A stretch of 64,000 bases of DNA from Asterella californica (Eukaryota; Streptophyta; Marchantiopsida; Marchantiales; Aytoniaceae), in assembly GCA_036924285.1 (NCBI GenBank), contig JAYKYS010000006.1, forward strand, positions 28,308,001 through 28,372,000, given 5' to 3'. Shown here piece after piece: positions 54,620-64,000 of this stretch. The number at the start of each line of letters is the position of its first letter. Within the stretch, counting starts at the first letter, position 1. The translations under genes and the position numbers were made by a program. The notes beneath the pieces are model-generated. The model worked only from the letters and a program-made list of their open reading frames with translations, did not search any database and was not told the origin of the DNA.

Positions 54620-57600
54620 GAAGGAAAGTTCGTGATGAATTGCTAACGCGTGTTAGCAGATCCTCGTAGCCTTAAGATGGAAGGGTCGGGTACTGGAACT
54701 TGGGTTGGAAGTTTGGGCATAGAGAGTCACAAGGGAATATTTTTGCTGTACTAGGGGAAGTTGGTAAATTCCTGCAATGTTGGGGAGGTGAGAGAAGTCA
54801 CCTAGTTTCCAATGGCTATAGCGGAGGCTATAGATGCCCTCTTGAGATGATTCTTGTTGCGTTGGAAAGCTCATCTTCAGGACTTTCTCCTTGTACTTTT
54901 ATTTTTTATATGGGTTTTGAGGAACGTCTATGAGAATCTACTAACGAGCGTTAATAGATTCCATAGTCTACTTAGAATTTTCCGTGTAGAGTGACTTAGG
55001 GAGGTCATACTGGAGATCGTGGATGTCTGTTGTCAACTATTTTTGTTGCACCAGAGAGCTCACCTCAGCTGGTTTCAGATTTTTGATGAGTTTTGGGATA
55101 AGTCTGCGAGAATCTGCTGACAGATGTTAGCAAATTATCATAGCTTTCTTGCGAGCTGGGAGGTAGGGTGACTTTAGAAGCCGTAGCAGAGGCTGTGAGT
55201 GTATATTGTCATATTGTTGGACGTGAAAGATGTGATCAGGAATATGTAGGTATCTGGTTGTGAAAAGTGTGGGTGGTCGAGAAAGAAGAACAACAACGCT
55301 CGAATGTCAAGTATCCATTCCAATCTTTGAGTATTTATTTTTATATATAAAATTTTACAACAAAGACTCATACGTATGGAAATTATTCACACAAGTTCAG
55401 TATACTAAATTTTGTCAACCTCCCTATGTAACCCTCGGAAATACATACCTAATGGTACACAAAGGTTTTAGTCTCTTTTTCTCCCCTACCTTCTTCTTTT
55501 TTTCCTCTCCTCGTTCAACTTCGTGATGCATCCCAAAGTTAGCTTGTCAGAGAATTGTCCTATTTCTGAAATTTAGTTTCTCAACTCCTCCTCCTCGAAA
55601 AGCTGATTCTGATGATACCCAACACGCTCCAAACTAACCTTCGAGCAGGAAGTTATACCGCCTGAAAGCTTGAACCTCTCACTTCTCTCTTCATCAAATT
55701 AGAGACGCGTCCTGAATTTTACTTGAAATGTGACTTGACTAAACTCCAATTTGGTCCTCCCAAGTTGTCTCACTCGTCAAGTCGATTCCAACGATATCAA
55801 AGTTTTCTGAAACGGAGTCCCCTTGACAAGGAGTTATGTCCTCCCAAGTGCGGATCCTCTTATCTTATTCCTCATCAACTTCGAGATGCATCCCAAAGTT
55901 CCATAATTTTGCACTTGGTGATTGTCCCAACTGAGCCCTCCTACACCTTTGTCTCGCCTAGCCTGGTCCGATGATACCATCACTCAAACAGACTCTCGAC
56001 TAAGCAACTATGTCTCTCAAAGTTTCTCTCCCTTCCTTCTCTTTCATCAACTTAGATACACGTCCCAAACTTCAATTATTTTGTTGTTGATGGTTTTCCC
56101 AAACTGAACTCTCCAAGATGTTTCTCTTGCCGAGCCGATTCTAATAATACCAAGAATATCTCCAACGGACTCTTGAGCAGGGAATTATGTTTTATCAAGC
56201 GCGGATCATTATGTGTCGCACCTCATCAACTTTGAGACGCGTCCTGAGGTTCAAATATTTTTTGCTTTGTGATTTCTCCAACTAAGCTCTCTAACTCGTC
56301 CTCTCGTCAAGCCGACTCTGACAATACCAAGCACACCTCAAACGAACTCCTGAGTAGAGAGTTATACACCTTCAAAGGTTTCTCTTACCTCCTCCTACCT
56401 TCAGAATGCATCATGAACTTCATGATGCATCTTGAAGTTCAACTTCTCAAATATTATTAACTTCAGTATGCGATCAGAAGTTCATTTCAAGTTTACTTTC
56501 TTCTCTACAGATAAGTGACCAGCTAACTTAGAGACACGTTTCAAAGTTAAAGAAGTTATTTTTGTTGCTTACAATTGACTTTCTAGGGAAAAGGAATGTT
56601 GAACTGTGGGAGGCTGTCTTGAAGTTCAACATTGACTCGCTTGATCCATTTCTATCCAACCTGACCAATCCAATCTAGATCAAAAATCACGGAGAAAATC
56701 TAGCAGCCTATTGATATTTGCTCAAAAAATTCATAAAATGATCCTGGCTACACGGCTTTTATACTTTTGATAAGCAGTCCACCTAGATCTATGTGTCACC
56801 TCCATGTTTAGTCACATGACACCCATGTATGACACCATGTGTCACACATGCATACTGCCACATCAGCAACTTGAACCATTTTCACAACCGTCAAATCAAC
56901 ATTCATGACGTCAATCTTATCCACAAAGATCCACATTAGCGTCATACTGTCATGTGTCACCACCAAGACAACATGCATAGACACGTGTTAGTGCCATGTT
57001 AACCCCTCGCTATCACATCATCACCATGTCAGCATATCACCAGAAAGTGCAGAAAGTGCTATGTCAGTAAAAAGTAGACACATGTCAATTTTTGACATCA
57101 CACTTTTTACTTTTTGACACGTCAGAAAAGTGCCACATCAGCACTCATACTGTCAAATCAGCATCATGATGCATTACACCTCTAAAAAATAAAACTAGAC
57201 GTAATTCATTTGTCTTAACTCCGTTTGCAACGATAAAAATATCAATTTTAATCTATCCAATGCTACTGTCAGAACCATATTTGCAGTATGTTGAGAAAAT
57301 ATTTTCTCAAGAACTTTGGTTTCACACTAAGTCGGTCTAACCGGTCCATGACACAACACCGTTGAAGACGATTTTTGTTATGTTGGAAAGCTCGTCTCGA
57401 AGGCTTTCACCCTATGGTTTTACATTTTGATGGTTTTTGGAGAAAAGTCAGCGGGGATCTTCTAACGAGCGTTAGTAGACTGTGGTCGTTCTGAAGATTG
57501 AAGGGTAAGATAACTTTGAAAGGGCGTAGCGTAGTGTAGGAGTGTTTGTTTTGTGTGATTTCTGTGGTGTTGGGAATGGAGTTTTGGCATATTGGAGAAG

Positions 57601-57627
57601 AACCTGCGGCGAACTATTAACGAGCTT
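54620..57627 (-). repeat. Complex repeat with satellite-like core, copy 2 (inverted)
   Basis: The reverse complement of 55036-57627 aligns with 12682-15275. The 178-bp array is at about 55480-56560, with its phase phrase at 55614, 55793, 55973, 56146 and 56323 (spacings 179, 180, 173 and 177). The short-word region (ACATCA/CATGTCA) is at 56780-57180. This copy has extra palindromic-motif monomers on its left (54641, 54932, 55107). There is no ORF of interest. Confidence 0.75.
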
Positions 57628-57969
57628 CTAAGTGGAGCAACAAACTTATAATTTTGTATATCCGAGCTTCTAACTGGAGCAATGAAGGGTATTTATTACG
57701 AAAACCCAAACAATTTAAAAACTAGTTTAAACAGTTAGTTACAGTTAGTTTTAGTTTAAACAGTTTGTAAACTTCTTAAAATATTTAAGAAGAATCGTAA
57801 GTGCAAAAATTAGCCATAATGTAAGATCAGAATTTCTGATTTTGTGCCGGGGGTTGAACCCGATCAGCTGCCATCTCAGCGCACAAAATTCCGCCACCGA
57901 AAGAGCCACAAGAATTGGAGACTATCCCGGTAAGGGAAACAAGAAAACCAAGCATCTCATACATCAACC
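57628..57969. other. Junction zone with short repeats and a hairpin
   Basis: cgagcttctaa-tggagcaa occurs at 57625 and 57664. agtttaaacagttagttac-type repeats lie at 57724-57775. A 9-bp inverted pair ATTTTGTGC/GCACAAAAT (57839-57847, 57881-57889) encloses ggttgaaccc, which has the look of a tRNA T-arm. No gene is seen. Confidence 0.45.
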
Positions 57970-59061
57970 AAGGTATCGATTCCGAATCGCCGTAAGTCAC
58001 TCAATCTACCTACTATGTTTACTTTCAATCCTGGTCCAAACCTGCCAGTAATTACAGAACATGTGGAATATACAGCAATTTGATGTTTTCCAGTTGCCTT
58101 ATATGCGCATTAATGACAAACATTGCTACAAGTTGCCATATGTTACCGTACGACGAGGAACGGGGAACGTACTGGATATGGGATAATGGGATCCCAGAAA
58201 CGAGTGCCAAGAAACAAGTCAACTCTCCCTTTCATGATGACATGATCACGTATACCTCACCGGACGGCATTACGTGTGGGACAACTGGATGTTGAGTAGA
58301 ATGTGTCATACTGTATCTGTTCTCACTGTGGCTTTGCTAACTGATACCAGTAACAGCCCAGCTTGTAGATGTTGTCCTGGCACCGAACCACTGTTAAACT
58401 GTCTAAAACCAAAATCGTATCCAAAAACGTGAAACCGAATAGAAACTGGAAGGAAACTATTAATCTGAAACCAAATCACTTTAGGACCGATCCGGAAGTT
58501 CCTGTTCTGTTCTTAGACTAGTCGGTTTGCTTCTGACGAGAACCAGGGCCGAGCACTAGCAGCCCGAGAACCTGTCCAGTGGATAATCTAAATGCCTTAT
58601 TCCGAGCCCTGTTACCGTATCAGTAAATTATATAAACAATCATCAGAGGCAACTCTATTGAAGTCTATTTTTCATCTATCGGAGTCTTATCTCACATGTA
58701 CAGACACAAGACACGATTGCACGGATCCTTTGTCATGATCAAGAAACAGTGCCATCAACACACTCTCCCTTCTTTCTTTTCGCCCCGGATCCTACTCTCC
58801 TTCGAATTCCTATCTGGTTACTTTCCTAAGCTTCCACTTCTCTCCCTGTACGCCGCCAATCGGGCTTTTTCTCCTCGACTGTCACAGTGAAGGACTCTAC
58901 GGAACCTCATGGATCCACTCTTATGGACATCTCGTGCCGACAATTATGGGAAGTTAATTGATACGTAAATGACAATCCATATCGAAATCATGGCTTGTAG
59001 ATCCTAATCACCGGAACAATCAACAGTTCCTAGCTATAGACTTGGCTATGGGCACTGCCAC
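57970..59061 (+). other. PPO-2 upstream region of block iv
   Basis: It aligns with 30540-31340 and 51280-52620, except that 58357-58721 is inverted relative to blocks ii and iii. There is no gene. The conserved gtcacagtgaa-gactctacgga element is at about 58881. Confidence 0.75.
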
Positions 59062-59068
59062 TATAAAA
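59062..59068 (+). promoter_or_regulatory. Putative TATA box of PPO-2
   Basis: TATAAAA, 415 bases before the start codon, in the same conserved context as in PPO-1. Confidence 0.5.
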
Positions 59069-59255
59069 CTGGCTTTATTGGAGTCATTATCCATGTTCAA
59101 GTCTTGTCCGCTCAGGGACAAGCTTGTTGCTTAGAACAGGTCCACTCTAGGTGCTCGATTCACTTCAGCGCACCTGCTGAGCCCTGCACTCTATCCATAA
59201 TATTTTCTGGAAAGGACCTCGTCTTTGCGTTTCTCGAGTTCATTGTCTGAACAAG

Positions 59256-59472
59256 GTATGAACATTCCAGGGAGCTGACCACGTTTTCACATCTCTTTAA
59301 TTCTTTGAATCTCCCGGGAGGTTTCTGGTGAACGATACTAATGCAGAAAGCTAGTTGCTGAAATGTTTGAGGGTAGATTCTGCAGATAAGTATCTGTACT
59401 TTGTACGTGCACATGAAGGTGATTTACAAGTCCTTGTCGTCACACAAAAACTGAAATTAATGCGTGTTTCAG
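59256..59472 (+). other. Putative 5'-UTR intron of PPO-2
   Basis: Donor AAG|GTATGAAC and acceptor GTTTCAG|AAGG, with the acceptor four bases before the start codon. It is 217 bp against 241 bp in PPO-1. This is inferred from sequence only. Confidence 0.45.
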
Positions 59473-59476
59473 AAGG

Positions 59477-61378
59477 ATGGCGGCTGCAGCTCGGAGCACT
59501 CTTGCCGAGTCAAGCAACCAAAGTAAAGCTTGTGGAAACACGTCGAAGATACGGCTGCATCAGCAAAGTTTGGGAGGAGGCAGTGCTGTGAAGACTCGTC
59601 AGCAGTTCTTGATTCCTATGGCTGCCTACGTCTGCGTTTTTCTCTTCTTCCTGCAGCTCTTCACGGAGAGCGCTACCGCAGCCCCAGTGCTGGCATCCAG
59701 TCTTGGCTTCTGCAAAGATGTTCCAGTGCTCAAGGGGGCCCCCTTACACTGCTGCCTCCCACAGCCCACAAGAGCCCCTATCAGGTTCACATTTCCTCGT
59801 GTGCTTGCTGATCGCTATGGCAAGCCCATTTTGAGGGAGAGGAAACCCGCACACATCGCCCAGAAAGATCCGGAGTATGTCAAGAAGTACAATCTGGCCT
59901 ACGCCAGAATGAAAGCCCTCCCAGACTCGGACCCCAGAAGCTTCCTCAACCAGTGGAGAGTCCACTGCTCCTTCTGCAACGAAGCATTCAAGCAGCGGAA
60001 TCTCCGGGGCAAAGATACCGGAGTTTTGCTCCAAGTCCACTTCAGCTGGAGCTTCCTTCCGTGGCATCGAATGTACCTCTACTTCCACGAGAGAATTCTA
60101 GCCAGCTTGATCAACGATCCCACTTTCGCTCTTCCTTTCTGGAACTGGGACAATGCGATTGACTTCGACGCAGGTATGATCCCTTCCATGTACCTGCCCA
60201 AGTTCCCCGTGCCCAACTCCGCCCTCTATGATAAGTTCCGAAACCCCAACCATTTGCCTCCCAAGATTCTCAACCTGGGTTACAGCGCCAAGCTCGAAGC
60301 GGAAGGGCAGAATCTGACGGACCAGCAGATCAGATACCAGAATCTGTGCGTCATGTACAACCAAGTCACGACCAAAGTCAGCGCTCGAGATTTTCTCGGT
60401 GGCCCGTACGTGGTCGGCACCGATAACACGGCTGCGTCTGCCAACCAGTCAGCAAATGGAACTGTGGGCGAGTCCGGTGGACTGGAAAATGCTCACAACA
60501 TTGCCCACGAATGGACGGGCTTGATCAACGACCCCGACCATCCCGACAATGAGGACATGGGAAACTTCATCTTCGCAGCTAAAGATCCCATCTTCTACGC
60601 TCATCACTCCAACGTCGATCGCCTGTGGGACGTCTGGAAAACCCTCCCCGACAGGATCACCAGGTCGGGAGACAGAAAGCGAACGGACTTCAAGAACAGA
60701 GATTTCCTCGACTTCGAATTCACTTTCTATGACGAAAACGGAGATTTGGTGATCAGCAAAATCAGCGATTCTCTAAACAGCGCCAAGCTCGGCTACAAGT
60801 TCACTAACGTCAGTGAAGCTGATGATCTGTGGATCAATTACGAGCCTCTCCCTCCCCATAAATCTCCGACACCTCGGCATCCCAAGGATTACCCCGCAGC
60901 GGTCCCCAATGGAGACAACCACATCACTATGGATCCCATCAGCTATAAGCTCGGCCGTCGCGCTCCCACAATCAAAGACCTCCAAGGAAAGGAGCTGAAG
61001 AGCATCTTTCAGTTGCAGGAGAACATCTTGTTTGAGAAGGTGAAGATACCGCAGGGCTCTTATGCCCGATTTGATGTGTTCATCAACTATCCAGCAGCCA
61101 CCAGGAAGACTCATCTGTACATGTCCGAGTACGTGGGTACTTTCACCCATCTGCCCAGCGGAATGATCGATACGAGCAAGTCAGTTTCCCAATCGTCCAG
61201 CGAGAAGGGTGAGTTCCTGATTGTTAACATCCGGTTTTCCATCAATGCCTCTCTGAAGAGACTTGGCATTACGGATTGCCATCAGGACATCATCGTCACC
61301 ATTGTTTCTAAGGGTGCCAGGAACAGCACCCCAAAAACAGGATTCACTTTCGCCAACCTCAAGCAAGATTTCCAGTGA
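59477..61378 (+). CDS. PPO: Polyphenol oxidase PPO-2 (tyrosinase/catechol oxidase)
   Basis: 633 residues, the same architecture and start as PPO-1. I count 11 differences: positions 5, 10, 16, 237, 517, 520, 572, 575, 592, 603 and 618. All copper ligands (His163, 188, 197, 340, 344, 376), the thioether Cys167, the disulfide cysteines and the glycosylation sites are unchanged. Only Ala237Ser falls in the tyrosinase domain. The predicted role is oxidation of phenols to quinones in a secretory compartment. It sits 25.8 kb downstream of PPO-1 on the same strand as a tandem duplicate. The promoter differs by an inverted segment. Met48 (59618) is again a possible alternative start. No stop or frameshift is present, so both genes look functional. 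Confidence 0.96.
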   Translation: MAAAARSTLAESSNQSKACGNTSKIRLHQQSLGGGSAVKTRQQFLIPMAAYVCVFLFFLQLFTESATAAPVLASSLGFCKDVPVLKGAPLHCCLPQPTRAPIRFTFPRVLADRYGKPILRERKPAHIAQKDPEYVKKYNLAYARMKALPDSDPRSFLNQWRVHCSFCNEAFKQRNLRGKDTGVLLQVHFSWSFLPWHRMYLYFHERILASLINDPTFALPFWNWDNAIDFDAGMIPSMYLPKFPVPNSALYDKFRNPNHLPPKILNLGYSAKLEAEGQNLTDQQIRYQNLCVMYNQVTTKVSARDFLGGPYVVGTDNTAASANQSANGTVGESGGLENAHNIAHEWTGLINDPDHPDNEDMGNFIFAAKDPIFYAHHSNVDRLWDVWKTLPDRITRSGDRKRTDFKNRDFLDFEFTFYDENGDLVISKISDSLNSAKLGYKFTNVSEADDLWINYEPLPPHKSPTPRHPKDYPAAVPNGDNHITMDPISYKLGRRAPTIKDLQGKELKSIFQLQENILFEKVKIPQGSYARFDVFINYPAATRKTHLYMSEYVGTFTHLPSGMIDTSKSVSQSSSEKGEFLIVNIRFSINASLKRLGITDCHQDIIVTIVSKGARNSTPKTGFTFANLKQDFQ

Positions 61379-61719
61379 TTGCATACATATGCAGAGAAAT
61401 GCAGGCGACTTCCAGTATTAATGATCTGCTTGTTACTTTGAACCTGATGTAGAAGGTTAGCTTACATTCCTTTTTTCTTGTTTTGCCAAGTGTCGACTTC
61501 ACTACCCGGAAAACCGTGCATGTAGCTTAGCGCAGTCCGGAGGGATAAGGCTAAGCGTTACTTCTTTACAGAGTGACAGTCGGACTTGTGGGAAACAAGG
61601 TAGTGCAGGAATACACTTAGTGCGCAGATTACACTCGTGTTCAAGTAGATTCTGGCTAGCTTTTAGGTGTAATCTCATTCAAGTAGATGCCAAATAGGTG
61701 TAATCTTCACTCGACGTTC

Positions 61720-61725
61720 AATAAA
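61720..61725 (+). terminator. Putative PPO-2 polyadenylation signal
   Basis: AATAAA 342 bases after the stop codon, at the same place as in PPO-1. Confidence 0.4.
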
Positions 61726-63960
61726 TTCATAACGAATTCCATCGGGAAAGAGCTGAACTCGTCACTTCTTCCCAATCTAGAGCTGACTGCCTTGTATTTT
61801 CTCTAGTGAAAGTTTGGTTGGATCCGCGGCAAGAGTTCTGGCCAATTAAATGGATGTTCTGGCAATGTAATTAAGTCTCATGACATACACAAGTAGTGAC
61901 GGAAGATGCCACTACTAGCACCTAGCATGTCACATTCATGGTCGATCGTTATGAAATAAGAAACCCCCTATGTTATGTTGCAATTGAGGTCTGCCGATTA
62001 AGCACCCTAGCCAGCTGGTTACTAGCTTGAGGATTTTCTATCTAGCTGTCCTTCTCACTCATCTCATGGTTATTCCCTTCGATGAAGGGATCAGCGTAGA
62101 ACTGCTTGCAGTTTAATAGTGAGCATCGTCTGGAGTCCATATTTCTTGCTCTTTGTTTCCCTAGAAAGAATAGAAACAGGAGAATAATATTCGGAATTGA
62201 TCATATGATCATGACCACAGTTTTCGAGTTCAGATTTACCTAGAAGTGGAACATAAATTTTGTATGACGTTTTGAATTATATCTATTTTGCGCCTATATC
62301 GGAATCCCCGTAGGTACTAACTGTGCAATGTACATCGCCAACCTATAGCTATTCCTGCATACCTATGAGACGGAGTTCATGCAACGTGATCACGGCAGAT
62401 ACCCACCCAAGTTCGAAGATTCCTAGTTAACTCTTTTTGACTTGCACCAATTCTAACGCTAATTCGTCTTGACTCATATTCAAAGACTATTGCACTCAAA
62501 GACTATCAAAGACTATCATACTCAAAGATCTTTTCAAATATGTCTTAATGAGTACTTTTCACATTCTTTATTTGTACTCATTACATTAAAGATAATTCTT
62601 GTAGTCCTGAGTTGTTATCATATCTCTTCATTTTTATCTGTTGATACATTTCTGCTTTTTACAAAATATTCTTCACACAATTCACTTGTTTTATACTACT
62701 ATTATTAACTTCTTCTTTTGATAAAACTATTTGAGCTAAGCCTTAAAGATCATCATTTTTTTCAAATATATCTCATTGAGTACTTATTATGTTCTTTATT
62801 CTACTTCAGATTATAGAGAATCCTAGAATTCTTCAGTTGTTTTCTTCATATTTTTTCTTTTGATACTTCTGATTTTTATAAAATAATTTTCAAATAATTT
62901 ATCTATTTTATAGAATTTTATTTTTAATTCTCTTATTTTACAACTGTTTGAACATTATGTCGAGACAATTCTATATATTAACTTTTAAGCATATAATCAT
63001 TTCATGATCTCTTGGCGATTGCATGCTTGATTCTGTTACACATCTACTACAAAAGATATACACGGCTACTAAGACTACTGAGCTATGTATACAAATCAAA
63101 CACAAAACTGAAATATTTATTGGAAGGCTATTGAAACTGATGATCAGTTAATATTATCTTATTTTCTTGAAGACGATATGAAATCATCACACCACTTTCA
63201 ATCAGTTCAAGAATCGGTATGTTAGCTAAAGATGGTGGAGTATGCGAAGATCTTTTATGTTTATTAGCTTTATCAATACGAACTTGTATACATAATTACA
63301 ATTATATAGCTATGATTATGGATTTAGATGATCAAGGGAGAGAATCATATGGCACTCTCAATCTTTTATACAATGATCGTCAGATCATGTACCACACTAT
63401 GAATCACTTATATCCATTATGAAAGAACTCAATATCCATGACTGGAATTTTATTCTTCAAAAAACACAAAAGCTACATTATGAATATACGGATGAAACTG
63501 TGATTAAATTATTACAAAGATATTCAATTACATCCTGAATGTAACAAGTGACAAGACACGCCAATTAATCCCTAAAAACATAGATAAAATGCGGACCATA
63601 AAACAACAAGATGACCATAGAAGAACAAAATCTGATATCCAAATACTTATTTATGCATAGAGAAAATCCAAGCTTGTGTAGTTCTACAATTTAGAAAAGC
63701 TTCTAAAAGTAATACAAATTGCTCCATTAACAACGAATATTCTCAAAGATATATATTGAATCATAGGAGCTAATCCAATCAAACATTACTAATCCTCATA
63801 CGAGAACAAAACAATATCAGTCAAAAAGCAAATGGTTTAGTATCAAAAAGATATAGTTGATACTTCAAATATGGTATGTGCGATATGTCAATGTGGCATG
63901 CAAAACATGCATCTGGAACGTGCCTGTATAGAATCTTCTGCGGGTAGGTACCTACGTTCT
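61726..63960 (+). other. Downstream part of PPO block iv, AT-rich
   Basis: It continues the homology with 34030-34327 and 39282-41300. At 62018-62022 a single GTTAC marks the uninterrupted (empty) copia-2 site. The AT-rich part is at 62540-62960. Homology to block ii fades near 63960. Confidence 0.75.
62957..63540 (+). pseudogene. AT-rich unrecognised ORF relic (block iv)
   Basis: This is the counterpart of 40381-40809. An open stretch starting near 62957 continues, with one early stop, through a Thr/Lys/Ile-rich segment that block ii has partly lost. The frame then shifts near 63120, and 63219-63422 is open again over the segment shared with block ii. The final part (63423-63540) is frame-shifted. 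Composition is strongly AT-biased. No family was recognised. Confidence 0.35.
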
Positions 63961-64000
63961 CCGAGCCTATGATTTGATGCGCAAGGTGTCCTCTCTTGTG

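Noticed and set aside
62540..63540. Definite large-DNA-virus insertion
   Set aside because: AT-rich composition and an unknown ORF are suggestive only. No viral hallmark gene is visible.

Overview
The window looks like nuclear DNA of a land plant, most likely a bryophyte. My best guess is a liverwort such as Marchantia; that is inference, because no marker gene is present. The arguments are plant-type Ty1/copia and Ty3/gypsy retrotransposons, two plant-type polyphenol oxidases (PPO) with uninterrupted coding regions and a secretory rather than plastid N-terminus, about 40% GC, and very low gene density. There are no rRNA genes, convincing intact tRNA genes, CRISPR arrays or bacterial operons.

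The only two intact host genes are near-identical PPO genes on the + strand (31779-33680 and 59477-61378). They belong to a broken tandem array of duplicated blocks. Block i survives only as a 3' relic (23541-24190). Block ii holds PPO-1 (about 25270-41480). Block iii survives only as upstream and promoter DNA (about 49760-52925). Block iv holds PPO-2 (about 54040-63960). Retroelements interrupt the blocks, and one insertion has a visible empty site in the sister block.

Layout. 1-6880: a decayed Ty3/gypsy element on the - strand (gag, protease, RT, RNase H, integrase), its integrase running off the left edge. 6939-7450: tandem repeats. 7450-12600: gene-poor DNA with two LTR-like repeats and a tRNA-like relic. 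12682-15275: a complex repeat containing a satellite-like array of about 178 bp period, present again inverted at 55036-57627. 15345-19640: an LTR-like piece and copy A of an unclassified element ('element X') with a coiled-coil ORF. 19650-22106: the 3' half of a dead copia element with its LTR. 22110-25640: tandem repeats and the block i relic. 25645-29316: copia-1 on the - strand, internally deleted, flanked by GTGTA. 29317-34327: PPO-1 block. 34328-39276: copia-2 on the + strand, flanked by GTTAC. 39282-41480: the rest of the PPO-1 block with an AT-rich ORF relic. 41485-43550: an LTR-less gypsy fragment. 43560-49300: unassigned DNA and element X copy B. 49760-54430: promoter relic and unrecognised ORF fragments. 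54620-57627: the inverted repeat. 57970-63960: PPO-2 block.

How it works together. The PPO enzymes should oxidise phenols to quinones in the secretory pathway or vacuole. Everything else is mobile or repeat DNA. Nearly every transposon ORF carries stops or frameshifts, several of them TAG or TGA codons that fit C-to-T decay of methylated DNA. The least described pieces are element X, the satellite-bearing inverted repeat, and the AT-rich ORF relic that travels with the PPO block.
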